Source: Capitella teleta (Eukaryota; Annelida; Polychaeta; Capitellidae). From it: a stretch of 64,000 nucleotides of DNA. Below, in pieces: positions 20,672 through 34,990 of the stretch; within the stretch, counting starts at the first letter, position 1; each line of letters begins with the position of its first letter. The position numbers were made by a program, and so were the translations under genes. The DNA lies in NCBI GenBank assembly GCA_000328365.1, contig KB305005.1, positions 2,431 through 66,430 on the forward strand, written 5' to 3'. The notes beneath the pieces were generated by a model. That model searched no databases and had not been told where the DNA came from. It saw only the letters and a program-made list of their open reading frames with translations.

Positions 20672-23600
20672 ACAGCGGCATTTCATTTGGATTGCCATTC
20701 GATCCAACTGGCACCTGTACTGGCTGTGTGTTCGTAAGATGGCGAGATAAAGCTTTCCAGAGTGCATCTTTGGGCCACCCCGCATGCGCGATCATCCGGT
20801 GCACTTCACTTCCGGAAATCAGAATCAGCATTCCTAGATTTTCATAGCGGGTCAGTGGTTTGAGATAGGATAAATCACAGCACATGTCAATATTTTATGC
20901 ACAGTTTATCGGCGGCAAGACGAATAGGTACCGTTAAGATTACGTACGCCTCACAGATTTTGGAAGTTTCTCGGAAATACGTATACATTTACGCGAATTT
21001 AAATGAAGTCACTCAATTGTGATAAATGTTTACAAACAAATCGTTGTGTCTGGTTACGATTATCTACTGGAATTTCTAGAAAGGAAGACGAAAAAATTGG
21101 GGAAGCTATTCTTTAAGTGTCAAGTAGAAGTGGATGACGTTGTAATGTCGCTCAGATCTTCTGATATTTGAAGCAACTACACTTGCTTTGATCTTTCAAG
21201 ATGCTCTTGACTACAACTCATTTATCTGACTGCAGTTGTCTAACAAGCAAGTCTAAATATCCATTACTTATCTTAACAAGATCCCATTTCAATCCGGATT
21301 GTTCGCTATCGATTGTTGATGCCATACCGATAGCCGTGAAATAAGGCAGACCGCCGTTCAATTATCTTATCATACACCAGGTTAGCAGCATTGATGCAGT
21401 AACCGATTGCCATCCGTGCTAATCGCAGAGCAACCACTGAACCATCAAAATCTCATTGCTACATCTGGCATTCTGTGTTTACGTGTTGGCTTCGATCTGT
21501 TAGAGCTCGGATCCAAAAGCTAGAGAGAAATGAGAATGGAGGGGTGTGTATTTTTTTGCAGAATAAAATGCATTTAGGATCAAAAGGTGAACTAGATTCA
21601 ACAGAATAAATATGTAGAGGAGAGATTTAGGATTAGTTTTTTATATGCCTGGATTGCAGCCATAGATTCGTCGCGTGGTACTCAAAATGTCGTATTTGCC
21701 AGATTCATAGACGCCGCTTTTATGGCACTACAAAAAGCCTGTTGATGCCGCGGGAGTGCGAGCCCTGTTGCTCATCACAAAGAGGCTCTGGGGTCGGTGT
21801 ATGCATATCCTCCTATTGCTTGTTGATTAACGCTAGGAAAACGTCGGAGCGGATTCCGCGCGGATCTTTCGTGGACGCCATTTAACTGAGCTGACTTGTG
21901 CTGCGCGCATGCGCCGTCTCTCTCATTGGCAAGCAGGATCCGATGTTTATTTGCACAGGATTCTTGCTCAAAAATCCGTGCTCGCGGATCACGAACGCTG
22001 ACGGATGCATGGAAAAGAAGCCTAACTGCCTGATATCGATGCCATGGGTACGTAAGTTATACGAGTCGCGTACGTAGTGCGAAGAAATAAAAACTGATAA
22101 TGAAAAGGATAAACATGTCTTTGACTCGCCAAAAAATCGCCCTTTCTTCATTTCACCCAACCCACAGCTGTCGACTGCTAATGAAATAGATACTGAAGTA
22201 AGACGGAGAATTCGATACTTTGTTGGTGGTATTAAGGATCGGCTTCGCGAAAACAGAATGTCCAGAACTTCGATAATTGACGTGACTGACCATATGTAAC
22301 AATTAACTGACCACTTAGAAGGTCAAAGCTGACCACAACCATGAGTCAGCCCCGAAATATCTTCCGGTCAGCTGTTCCCATTATTCAACGAGCTTTATAA
22401 TCATATAATTAGCAATTAAATTAATTGCCTATTTGCAACCAGCCAACATAAACAATTTTGATGGTATCTTCTCGCCTCCGCGCAATCTGAGCTGTTAATG
22501 CCCCCCTTTATAGGTTATTACGATGCCTGCAATATTTTAATTGTGTATATCCGCGCGCCTTAAATCGGGTTGTTGCAAGGATCGTTAACTATAATTATAG
22601 TTATTTTGTAATTACTGGACACGCATCGTTTTGGAACTCACAGTTTGCTCTTGTGCACAGGAAATTGTTGCTGGTCGCTGAAGTCGATGATGGTCAGATG
22701 AGGTAATAACGAGCATGCTTGAGTCTATCCACCTAATTCCTCCATTCACATTATGAATTTGTGATAATTGCTCATACCTTTGCAGGTACTTTCCAAGATT
22801 AATCAGCAATTAAGAAATGGACAATTTCTGAAACATTCTGAATCTTGTGATGACCTCAAAAGTTCCGAATTGGGGGGAATGTTAGAGCGACGACCTGAAT
22901 GCCATGAATCACGATTCGAATTTTTAATGCATGCATGTACACCCAGTAATCTGCCATTAACCGTCGTTCAAAGATGCATATTATTTTTTATCTCAATCTT
23001 GGAATAAATAATACAATTTTATGAACAGCATGCAGTTGTATGAAAAGGGATCAAATTTGCTCTTTTATTTCTTTTAGATGTGTACGACACAAGATAAAAC
23101 AAGTTTCATATCAGATACAGACATGTTTTGTTTTTTCTTGCCAATTGAAAGACGACGAGTTAATGCGAATATATCGGAGATCAGCGGTTGGAGAACTGAA
23201 GGTCACGTGATCGAGGCTTCCCGCCAAGTGACATATTTCCCGCGCTCAGCTTCACATCTGATGGAAGGCATAAAACAGCAACGTTATCAGAGGGCATGCG
23301 CAGTCGGCAGTGACATGGGGTATCATTAAATGAAATGTCTGCAGTAATCGCTGGTATACGATCCACGTACATGCTGCTGAGAATAGCATCTATATCAACA
23401 CCAACTGTCAGTTGTTAGAACATTTTCGCAGGAATATCGTCTAAGTTAGAAGCTGCACTGTTTGAACCACCGCACCCACCCTAACTCCATAAGTGAACTA
23501 CTAAAATATATATTGCGTCCGAGTTGGTTTTTTAGACGTTGGTCTTATGTCGTGTTCAGCACCTTAGGTCTGACACACGCAAACCACCTGGTGGGCGTCT

Positions 23601-24041
23601 ACTTGTCTGAATGCGATGCCTCCTCGTAGAAAACTGCCTGGCAAAATAATGTTTCTGCGTCCAGGTAAAAAATATTTGCAAATGCATCGGGTGTTGCTGG
23701 AAGAAAGAGGAAAGTTAACAGACTTTTCTCCGAACATCAAGACATATCACTATTACATCAACAACTTTATAAAACTAGCTCCTTTTTTTTAAGCTGAGCG
23801 GCAATCATATACTACGATACTATACAAATACGGCACTTAATTTATATTTAACATCATGCTCCAATGTAGATATCGCCATTTTGGATGATTTAATTAAGAT
23901 TCCCGCTTACACGTATCAGTCGATAATTCAATTTCAATTAATTATTTGACATGACAAGTACAATAATAATGGAAAAATTACAATGGCAAATTTTATAAAA
24001 TTATACGGGGAAAATATTCATCCAATGCGCGTGGCTCTATC
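20672..24041. other. Intergenic, no gene recognised
   Basis: Mixed composition with short frames only, none with a motif. The 83-codon frame at 23078-23329 has no recognisable domain. Confidence 0.4.
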
Positions 24042-24055
24042 ATAACCATAGCAAC
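24042..24055 (+). promoter_or_regulatory. X-box-like (RFX) motif
   Basis: ATAACCATAGCAAC, 97 bp upstream of the next gene's ATG, matches the RFX half-site pair RYYNYY-N2-RRNRAC with one mismatch. RFX sites in this position are typical of ciliary and some neuronal genes. Binding is an inference. Confidence 0.35.
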
Positions 24056-24151
24056 AGCGCCGAACAGGAAGCGCCGCTCTTTTCAGAGGAGTAGAATTTG
24101 AATAATATAATGTCCACCACAGAAAAGTGACTTGAGCCATGAGTCCAAGTC

Positions 24152-26172
24152 ATGCTTCTACAGAGTCTGAACTGTGTGATTTGTGTACTCTTGCAATTTG
24201 TGGTTCTCGCATTGGCGTCAACAAAATCGAAGGATTGCTCCTCATCAAAATGCCAACACGGTGCAACGTGCATCCCAGCGAGTGATGCTTACCTCGGATA
24301 TCAGTGCGAGTGCCAGACAGGATATTATGGCGACCTCTGCGAGCATGGTATGACCCTAAACATAAACATAGCGAATTTGTATAAACATTTCTCTCTACAG
24401 TTGACCAAGCAAAAAAACGATGGTTTCAGATCAACTCGGCTTCTCAGGGATACTTTGACTTGGCCATTTTCTTCGGTTGTCTCGTTTTAATTCTTCTCAT
24501 TCTTATTCTCATCATCATCCCCATAATCATCCAGAAACTGATGCGGGCTAGGTAGATACATCATTATCTGATCACAGCTGGGCGCGTGAACTGACTGACA
24601 GTTGTATTTTGCAGGGAAACTTCAATCAAATTGGAATCGGAGGTGGAGTGGTACGAGAAGCATGGCTCCCAGAAGCAACCCAGACGAAAAGCCCCAAGGG
24701 GCATTGACCTGCAGTCGAACCGTGAGTTTTCGGATAATCCCCTTCGATAATATTATCTGTCGATTTGAGCCTGCATTAACTCGCACCAGTCTTTATGTTC
24801 GCATAAAACTTGTCGCCACGATTCTTCCTGCGGTTTATGGAAATGACTGTGGGATTTTATTTTTGCAGTTTCTGGTTTCTCGGATCGTGACCTCGGTCAT
24901 TCTACCTTCAGTCCCACAGATGACGAAACTGTCATTTCCGAGTTTCCAATCCATCAATCAACCCTCAGGAAAGGTGATGTTGTGCTACTCAATGTGCTGC
25001 ATAAAAAAAAAAAAAAAAAAAAATACACCGAGTCATTAAATGCCAATAATTATAACACTAATTATAACTACATTAAAAACATGTACATAAGCCCCTAAAT
25101 TTGGGGCGATGGTCAAACACAATTGTGGGCTTTAAACGATTATTAAATAACGTTATAACTAACCAAGGGTCAAAAAGAGTTTTGCTCACTATATGAACCT
25201 AACAAGTCAAGTCAAGTTACCGTAACGAATCATTTTCAATATGATAAACGCAACCTCATTAAAAGCAAAACTTATTCTACAGGGCCCCCATCACGACCAG
25301 CTCCTCCTCCTCGTCCCCCCAAAGAACACTGGCATCGTGAAGAGCAGGACGCCCCGCCTCCTAAGAGGAGATACAGTCGGCCACCGTCCCCTGCGAGGAA
25401 GCCTGGGTCAATAACAGAACACAAATCCGGATCAATAAGACCATCAAAATCAACGAGCTCAGTTCGAGTGAAACAAGGCTCCAGCCATGGATTCCCACCT
25501 CCCCCACCCCCTCCCCCGCCGCCTCCTCCCTTGTCCGATCCGGATCAAACGGACCAAGACCTGGGTCCTCATATTATCGTTCAACATGCTACTCCGCGGA
25601 TTCCTGGTAGATCCGTGAACCCAAGTGGGATCAGTAAGGACAAATTTAAGCGCTGTTTGAGCCTCTTAATCTTGTTCTCGTACAGGTCCAAATGTTTTGA
25701 GAGATATCGAATCGCGGAGAAAGTCATACAGTGCTGCCCGCGGTGAGCGACATATGCATATATCATAACGCATTTCTAAGCCATTATACCTACATGATCA
25801 TAACGTACTTTTCCCCAATTCCAGCTGATGAGGTGCGAAAGTTTTCCATTGATGCCAGAAAAGGGAAGGGAAGACACGTGCATGGCGAAGAGGGTAAGTG
25901 AGGTCCTTCTTATTGCACTCAATACCCCCGTGATGTCACAGGGGATCCACAAAGAGAGCTGGCCGAGCGTTTCGGTCGAATAAGACACGCTGTTGACTCG
26001 GAAACGTCGATTATTGGTGGGAGGTAGTTTTAGTGTCAGTCCATTTTATTGAGGATAATCTTTCTCCGCTTCAGATGAGAGGGACATCGGAGAATCGTTA
26101 AAAAATAGAGTTCCAGTTATGGTTCTCAACAAACACCGTTCCAGCACTCATCGAAACTCGTGGACTGAATGA
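24152..26172 (+). CDS. Single-EGF type I membrane protein with proline-rich cytoplasmic tail, 9 exons
   Basis: Exons: 24152-24347, 24401-24551, 24615-24721, 24869-24973, 25283-25606, 25686-25742, 25825-25893, 25942-26016, 26075-26172. All junctions are GT-AG, and the join gives one open frame of 393 residues. Residues 1-23 are a signal peptide. An EGF domain has cysteines 29, 34, 40, 52, 54 and 63; the C1-x4-C2 spacing is not that of EGF-receptor ligands. A KKR stretch (70-72), a membrane helix (about 86-109) and a cytosolic tail of about 284 residues follow. The tail has PSRPAPPPRPPK and a run of 12 prolines, likely SH3, WW or profilin ligands. Introns are phase 1 except intron 2 (phase 2), and intron 1 is only 53 nt. 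I do not recognise a named family. The last donor (GTGGGA at 26017) was chosen because it keeps the frame open; a rival GTAGTT would end the protein at once. Confidence 0.8.
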
Positions 26173-26183
26173 TATTTCAGGGC

Positions 26184-26189
26184 AATAAA
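26184..26189 (+). terminator. Polyadenylation signal of the EGF-domain gene
   Basis: AATAAA lies 12 nt after the stop codon and is followed by a TG-rich tract. This gives a very short 3' UTR and supports the terminal exon. Confidence 0.7.
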
Positions 26190-29100
26190 TATGATTTGTG
26201 ATTGTGAAAGATATACTTGGAGATATAAAACGCACAGGATGTTCACTGAATCACAACGAACTGGGAAACGTTATGATTATCCTCCTCCGCGTTTACTTGC
26301 CCTCATACTGATATTTTCGTACAGCGTGTTTCATTGCTAGTTCATAAGTAAAAACTTGAGCCCCGAGAGGAAATCAAAAAAGTAAAACAGGTATGTTATA
26401 GAAAACCCCACCGACCATTTCTCTGAGCGATAACAAGCTATACTGATCACGATTCCGTTGAATCCATCTCCAAAAAGAAGACGCCTCTGAACGCGAGAAA
26501 ATCATACACGTCTAATGAGACGTCGAGGTGGATATCACGCCATGCCATTGCGCAACCATGCACGGGCACAATGGTGCTTGATTTTGAGCTTCTTTTCATA
26601 AGGTGTAGGTGGGGACTCGGATCGAGGTCAGCGACGCCAGAGATCCTCAAGAGGCGACGGGTTAAAAGGCACGGACACCAGAAAACCATTTAGCGCTCAC
26701 CTTGCAGCCGATCACAATTCTCTAGTGTATGCAGCACCTTAGAGGTCTGAATTGTACGGGAAAAAAAACCTCAGAGAAATATCTATACAGCGTTTTTTAA
26801 CTATGCTTTAGTGGCTCTATAATTCGAGAGTTTAAGAAAAATTCCCGGCTGTTCGATCGAAATACAAGATGCAGACCGACATTAAGAGTTATATTTGTTT
26901 CGCTAACAAGTATAAACACAACTCCATTTCTCAATTATCGTGATTGAATTTGAGATTCAATGCCAGTTGATACAATTAAGGCGTGAGTTGGGTGAATCTG
27001 ATGCCATGTTTCTGATGCATGGGTAATTGATGCTCACTTTACTTGCAAATGAATAGTGAATATACCTGCATTTACTGGATGGGGATTATATTAAAATGAC
27101 AGTAGATCGATGCGATTTTTTATACAGCTCATATATTCCAATGCCTTTAGATAAAAAGTTATTTTAATCGTGTTTGTAATTCAAGCTATGATAAAGATGT
27201 ACATATATATAGTTAGTTATACAGATTGGGCCGAAAGTAGTCTATCTACTCCATGTTAAAGATTTCTATCCTCTCCAATTGTGTTACGCATGTTTGAGAA
27301 AGTGTTACAAAACAGATTACATTGTAAAAAATCAAACAAAGATACGAGAAATAAATACTTGGTATGGTTAGTCTAACATGTCATGCTGCTATTCCTATCC
27401 TTTCTATTCCAATTTCCTCAGCATTTATCTCAATTATTAGAGTGCACTCAACATTCCGCGATATTTCCACTTTTGGCGGCAAACAGGGCCCCGGACCATG
27501 GATAAGCTTCATTGTACGCATAATTAAGGCAACGCTATTGATTTGTTTGAGAGTGCCATTGTTGTGACAGTAGCACTAATGTTAATCTCATAAAATAAAA
27601 ACAAAGCAGAGAGTTTGTATTGAAGCGCCATGCAAGAGATGCCATTCCTTAATGCTCGTTCAGGGGCTCATATGATTTCGCTCTCTTCGCAATCATTCAA
27701 CACTGGCATTTAAATGTTTCTTCCTCATTAAAAATTGACCTTTTTATTTGATTTCTTTACAAATTACATAAATGGACACAGAACAACATTTTCAATTCAT
27801 ACGAGGTAATTATTTTATTATTATTATTTTTTATGGGGTGGGGGGGGGCAGAATTGATATATTTTAGCAAATTATAGAGTTTAGATTTTAACATGAAGTA
27901 GATAGTCTACATTTGGCCCACTCTGTATAATGAATATTATGCAAAGGGGTGGAATACGGTATGCATAAAACATCACAAAAGGTGCCGATGTCCTTCAATA
28001 GTGCACTGATGGCTTATCACCGATACACCTTGTCACATCAAATGCAATCCCGCGTCTTCAATCAAGGGTATGATTCCTCCCTCGACGACTGGGATCCTCG
28101 GCAGCTGTGACATCATCTGTTTCTACACAGAAGGACTTCAACGGACGTGAAGAAGGCGTCTCCATCTCGAGATTCCGATTTTATGACTTCCACGCGGAGC
28201 TCTCTTTGCTCTACTTGATCTGGATTTTATTGGTGGGAGTCTTATTTGCCCACCGGAAATATGCTCACGTCACATGCGACCTGATATTACGTTCATTGAT
28301 AACTAATTGTTAATTAACACGTCGCTCTCGACTCTCGACCAATCAGAGTCACCGACTACACGCATTCATGAATATGCGATTACGCATGATTACACGTAGG
28401 TTCACTGGATAAAGATAAAACAGACCCCCGCCCTCCACCCCAGAACCCCACCCCCTAGAAAACTACCCCCCCCCAAAAAAAAAGAAAAAGAAAAACAAAA
28501 AACAAACAACAACATCGAAACAATAAGTAACGTACCGACCTCATATTCCTGGATGATGGCCGTACTTATAGTCGATGTCTCAGGAATATTCACCTGAATC
28601 ATCACTTTAGACTTGGACTCGGATTTTATCTTAAACGTGTTCACTCGACGTTGTCATTAAAATTAAATAGCATTAATAATGCATAGGCAACCATTAGAGT
28701 TGTCAGCTTAGTACATGTTTGATGATCAATGATGAGAACCACTTAATCGTTGGCAAATGTTCTTCCCTCGTAATTGAATGACTCTCACAATTCCCATCAT
28801 TAATTCTTATGTTACATCCATACTTAGTATTCATCTTGTCTCACTGGAAATTAATAGTCACGTGGTTCTTAGGCGTCCAATAGAAGAAAAAACGAAGTCC
28901 CAGCAGACCAATTTATTGGAAGGAAAACAATTTAGTGGTTTGACAAATTTCATGACGCGTGCCGTTCAATGGTCAAGATCACAGAAGAACTATCCTCAAG
29001 TAGAAACCTTGTTTCGAATGAATGCTCCAGAGAGATGTTGAAGTTGTCTTTTATCTGGGCAGAAGACCATCCCTTCGCTCCTCCCGCGTGGTGCGCTCAA

Positions 29101-29226
29101 TTTAACAAAACCGGTTTGTTCTATATTACCCAGAGTTTGCTAACGCAGCGTGACGACATGGGTATCGGGTTGTCTATTGGCGGCTGTTGCGCCGAATATA
29201 ATGCAACTTTCGGGTTAAATTGGCAT
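26190..29226. other. Intergenic, no gene recognised
   Basis: Short frames only. A C/A-rich tract (28441-28510) and a G run (27837-27850) are low-complexity. Confidence 0.4.
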
Positions 29227-29357
29227 TTAAAGATAGCCTTTAATTGTTTTGAAAGAGAAGCGAATGATAGAAAATGCATGTAAAATGCACGATAGAAAAT
29301 GCATGAAAAGATCATGTAATCGATCTAAAAAGGATCTGAAATGAGAGGTCCTTTTTA
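29227..29357 (+). mobile_element. MITE family 2, short deleted copy
   Basis: The left end TTAAAGATAGCCTTTAATTG and the right end AAATGAGAGGTCCTTTTTA match the ends of the longer copies at 38588 and 59918. Most of the middle is missing. Inside, a GATAGAAAATGCATG stretch is tandemly duplicated. Confidence 0.55.
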
Positions 29358-29443
29358 TACCACAAATAACATGCATAAATTATATCTTATTACCGAGGGC
29401 ATAAATTATATCTTATTAGAGGAGGTTTCGTATTTGCGAAGCC

Positions 29444-29490
<47 letters not shown>

Positions 29491-32400
29491 CGAGGAGTCA
29501 TCGGTTTCTACTTGGTGTCGAAAATCAAAATTTGTTTCGGTAAATCGAGTGCACCTTCAGACGGCTCGGGCTGTGATAGATATACATATTTTGTGTAAAT
29601 TATATCTATTATGTCGCTTCAAAGACCCGATCCTCCCAGAATTGCCCGAGACAGTGCGGCGACACAGCTCGTAGGAACTCTATTGTATTCAGTCTGATGA
29701 AGCGCACGGAGTTTTGAAGTTGGTTATGTTAATGCCTTTCTTAAAATTCTTTATATTTGACGGCCCGCATTGTTCGTTGCTTAAATGCTTGCATCAATTC
29801 ACCATAATTAAGTTCTTATTGATGTAAAAGAGCATGCAATTTGGGGGTAGAAAAAGACATCAATTAAATCTGGCAACGATTCTCAAACCAAGTGACGAAG
29901 ATTACATTACATTATAATCACCCCACCCTCTCTTCTTCCTACCCAACACTTTAATCGCCAGTGTCAACACAGCTTGGAATTAGAGATAATTTCCCCCATA
30001 ACGACATCAATCAGCACTCAGATCGACATCATAACCACGCAGTCCCCTTTTGTTAATCTTCATCTCGGCACAAATACAAATTTCTGCCGCATGAAAACTC
30101 ATCTGCATAAAGAAACATGTCGCGCCAAACAAACATTTTATCTGTAAATCGAATCACCTAAAGGAATGAAGTTAATTTCAGTCTCGAAAGAAATCACCCG
30201 TCGTCATCCCATTGGTGGATGACATCTCACAGGAATTACATGATACAAGACGGAGATCTAGATAACTGGGTTGACAGCAAACGTTGACGCTTTGTATCCC
30301 ATTAACCGTCTGTCAACGTCAGTGAGTTTGCTTCCCTACAAAGAAGCATCAGCCTGCCTTTCGTGTTAATTCACAGGCGTAATCATGAGGTCATTCCATG
30401 TCGTACATCAACTCTCTGATTGAGGTTTCACGCGTGTCTATTCATTAGAACTCTTTACCTTCTCATTATCCTCTTCGCACTCCTCCTCATTCGTACCTCC
30501 TATACTCAATCCCAACAGACTGTCGATATTCACTACATATCATTGACTTCCAAATTACCGCCGATCGAATCGACGGGTGAGAGGCTTCATTCCTTTCCTT
30601 CTGAACCTCGCTTACAGCACAATTGCATAAATATTAAATGCGATTTTGAATTAGTTGGCCATTGACATAACTCCAACCGTCAAACATGTATTATTCTGCA
30701 CAATTTTCAGCACTTGATCGGGTAAGCAATCAAAATTCGTTGCATGCGATATTTCATGAATTATTTAAAGTACCTCAATCAGGTAGCTGATTACATGATT
30801 ATCCTAGGACTAATCACGTGGCACTCACGTGAGGTAAATACTTAGGTCGCATGAATTTTGGAATTTCTCACGCCCTTATGGGCGGTGTGTCCTTGAGTCT
30901 TTCAGACCTATTCGTCTCCAATGCCTACAAAACGGCGCCTTCGTCTTCTATCAAGGTGTGATCAATCTCCTAATTCATTGAGCGCAGAACAAAACCATGA
31001 CAACTGGCTGGAGACATCTATATAGCATTGTAGAAGCATAACTTTGTGCCGTTCTGTGTATAACACTCGATCATAACAGTTTTCTTTGATCTTACTACGG
31101 GGTGGTTCTAAAGAACTGCTTCATTTTCCGAAGGTGTTGATATGATTTCCGTTTGTCTAATGAGCAGGGCTGAAGGGGAGAGAGTTGGTTAAAAAAAGTC
31201 CATTTTTAGAGCACAAATTGGCCCATATTACTCATCTGTCCTTTGTGTCCTGTTGACGGGGTCAATCAGTCTGCTTCGGTCAGTTTTGTTGCAAATCTGT
31301 AATAGTGATATTTATTTGTTGCAAATACATGTAAGTATAATATGAGATATATAAATACATAACGCTAAATATAGTATGTGTAGGTGCTGCTGAAATTAAT
31401 GTATCGTGGTAACACGGTGGTTTTTCACTACGGAGAGGGCAATGACTGCCACCCCAAACAAAAGAGTCGTTGCTAGGTACTGGTCAGTGAAGCAGAACAC
31501 AGCTTTACAGTGCGTTAATGGGTAGCGAGGGACAGTTTTGTGAGCAGCAGGCGCGCGTTATCTGTTCGTCCAGCACACGTTGGATTCAAAATGGCGGCAT
31601 CAATTCAGCCAGTGACGCCGACTGACCTTTCACAGATTTGTGGTCTGTATCAGAGCGCCGGCTCGATGCGTGTCAAGCATGCATCTGATCTGACTGTGGT
31701 GCATGTATAATTGTGAAGAATTGGCTAAAACAAGAATTGAGAACATATTGGCATGCCCGTTCAGGGATTAAAACTTAATATCCGCAAGATATTATTTAGC
31801 ATAGCCCCAAAAGTCATAGAGCTATTTTTAATTTTTGGGAATATTCTATAGATACATGTTTCTGTACTATAAGGTGTTTGTGTTGTAACATCAGCGCATA
31901 TATATTGTCCTCTGAGGTCTTTTGTTGCAAAAGATAAATTGCTTGATGCTGAGTCTGTTGACCTTACAAGCAAATGGAGCTATCGTTTTTGCTAATAACA
32001 AGTTCTTATGGTCGTAAACAGCGATGAACCCTGTACATCATACTTACACATCTCTTCTGGGACATTTTTACGATGATCAGCGTCCTATCTTGACCCACGA
32101 GTGACCAGTGCTTCAATTCTCAAGGATCCCCACAACATCCCAGCAACGAAACATTGCGGAAATGCAGTGGCAGTTTCATTCTATCTGTTGGGTCTGAAGC
32201 AAAGAAAATTGAGAATGGCTCTTTACAACTGAGTATTTGGCTATTTATTCTCGAGGCGGACATTTCAATTATGAGCGGCTTATCGTCAGATCCTGTTCAG
32301 CCCCCTCTCCGTTCTCAATTCACACTCTGCTTGATCCTCAAGGCACATCGGGTAATAAGCCTAGATACACACGTCGTCACACTTGCTCGCCAAAGGGGCA

Positions 32401-34338
32401 CAGGGATCGCAGGGATACTCACTGAACCCCCACCCTAAATCAATGATGGCCATTTGTTATAAATAATGTGCCGTAAAAAGGTTAAGAAAGCAGTATCAGC
32501 TTTTTATGCTTCATTAAGACCCGAAACTTTGAATTAAAAAAAAACAAAAACAAAACACACACACACTATAAGATATTAGTGATTTATATCAACTTTAAGT
32601 ATAATAATAATGCATGGCAATTGTATGCATGGGGTTAATGCTAAATCCTTTATTGTAAAGTTCAAATAAATTGCATAATTAATGGCCTAGATACGCAATT
32701 TCATCCGTATCTCCAATCTATATCCGTTTTCTAGATGGCAAAAGCCGATTCAGTGCTATATTCTATAGTGTATTCAGTAATATAGAGTTTATAGTCTATT
32801 AAGTACTATAGAGTCTATAGTCTATTCATAACATAATTGCACGGTAGAATTTTCGCAGATTTGTAATACAATGTTCCAATCTCAACCATGGATGCTTTGA
32901 AGCGTCGCACCCGTACTTCAACTATAATTTGAACTTGGTATGTTTAAAGAAAATATACCCGACATTCCGGTCCTTAATATAATATATTATTCCTATTTTG
33001 TTTCACTTAATGCAGGCAAAACGAGGGGTTCACCCACCTCTCGCATTCAACTCCTTATTTATGCCATTTATACATTTGTTACGTTTTGTTTTCTGTTTGT
33101 CAAAATAAATATTTTCATAAAAAAAGGAGATCAAGACTTGCATGGTGTAATATTTTTTGTTGTGTGGAGTTTCAGTTCTCGGCCAGAAGTCTCGCTTCAG
33201 TATGAACAGTGCTGCAATTACGTTCTCCTTTGATAGTTGACAACGCAATCGCGGGGCCCAGCTGTCCTTCACTCGAGTAGCTCTTGAAAGTGGAGCCGAG
33301 ATATAGCAGGTTGTCTTCAAACAATCAATGAAACTTACCTCACTGAGCGTAACTCGATAAGTGTGCGATTGGGACCAGGCAAAGTAAGTTGGTGCGTAAA
33401 ATTGAGTCTATGGCGATAATTGCTAGCACCCAGCAGTGTGGGAGCTTAGTTTCAGGTATGCACCATCTATCTGATTGACTAATAAGACATTCATACAATA
33501 GGCACGAACCGTGCATTTTACAGTTTGTATTTCAACCAGGACGCACAAGTGCTCTTGGTCTTGAATTGAGGTGAGCAAACGTCTTGGTGTATATGCATCT
33601 AATTATCACGTGGTGCTCTGAATAGCTATATACTAGCCTTCAAATGCACAGATGTTGAATATCAGCCTCACCACATAAAGGGATGAGGTTATTAGACGAC
33701 ATCAAAATTGCACATCACAGTGCGTCCATGACGGATGGATTTTGGCATCTATTTCTCCGGGATATACAGTTAATTTGAAGGAATAACTGCATTTTTTTTT
33801 GTATTCTGATTTTATTTATCCCTTGGTGTGTAGATTTGAATGTCAAAAACGTATTCTCGATTAGACTGCATTTTTCGTTTCAGGCAAATGTTTTTATTTT
33901 CGCAAATTGATATTGTGATAGAATAATTCGAAGATTGCATAAATGCATAAGAAAAAAAAATAATAAAAGAGAGAAAAAATAATAAAAGGAAGAAAAAAGA
34001 AAGAAAGAACAAAGCCAAATAAACCGTTATGTGTTAATTAACAAATGGACACGAACTTCTGAACATAAGCTGTCCTCGGTTAACTGTTGCAAAATCAGAA
34101 AACTCCCGAATCAAGGCATTCAACAACCGAATTAAGAAGCTACCCTGAAAAACCCACCGGTACATAAGAAGTGATCAACGCTGATTTCCTTCGACATATT
34201 AACCCCCTGAAAAGCACAACAGTCTTAAACGCGCTGAAGATGAAAGCGGAATCCCCCCCTAATCGGATTCAAGTGAATCACACGCCTATAATCCACACAT
34301 GGCATTCTGGGTAATGAGGCCAGTCTGTGTCCGGGGTA
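29358..34338. other. Intergenic, no gene recognised
   Basis: Contains a 42-nt T run (29446-29487) preceded by a tandem copy of ATAAATTATATCTTATTA (29375-29419). 31174-31210 weakly resembles the end of MITE family 1. No convincing coding frame; the 81-codon frame near 30420-30665 is hydrophobic but lacks an ATG. Confidence 0.4.
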
Positions 34339-34751
34339 NNNNNNNNNNNNNNNNNNNNNNNNNNNNNNNNNNNNNNNNNNNNNNNNNNNNNNNNNNNNNN
34401 NNNNNNNNNNNNNNNNNNNNNNNNNNNNNNNNNNNNNNNNNNNNNNNNNNNNNNNNNNNNNNNNNNNNNNNNNNNNNNNNNNNNNNNNNNNNNNNNNNNN
34501 NNNNNNNNNNNNNNNNNNNNNNNNNNNNNNNNNNNNNNNNNNNNNNNNNNNNNNNNNNNNNNNNNNNNNNNNNNNNNNNNNNNNNNNNNNNNNNNNNNNN
34601 NNNNNNNNNNNNNNNNNNNNNNNNNNNNNNNNNNNNNNNNNNNNNNNNNNNNNNNNNNNNNNNNNNNNNNNNNNNNNNNNNNNNNNNNNNNNNNNNNNNN
34701 NNNNNNNNNNNNNNNNNNNNNNNNNNNNNNNNNNNNNNNNNNNNNNNNNNN
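34339..34751. other. Assembly gap (413 N)
   Basis: A run of N. Frames drawn across it have no meaning. Confidence 1.
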
Positions 34752-34989
34752 TTGAACAACAGGCACAATATCAGAATTCGTTTGGAGGTGTGAGTACTCA
34801 ATAAAGAAGTTACAAGGATTAATTATGGGTTGTCTAGCTATGCGATGGAATGATATGTTGGAACACTTTTGGAACACTTTCGTGAATTGGCGGATACTGT
34901 CCAGGCACAACGTGAGCGAAATAAAGATATAATACTAAATTCGTTGTATGGTGGAAATGATATAATGGCCGTCCGTATATGTTGCCAAC

Positions 34990-34990
34990 G

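Noticed and set aside
28969-29283. 104-codon open frame ending in MITE family 2
   Set aside because: No motif, and its end lies inside a transposon remnant.
31174-31210. Similarity to the end of MITE family 1
   Set aside because: Only about 30 bp of imperfect match, and neither the body nor the opposite end was found nearby.
34278-34910. Frames spanning the run of N
   Set aside because: They consist mostly of unknown bases.
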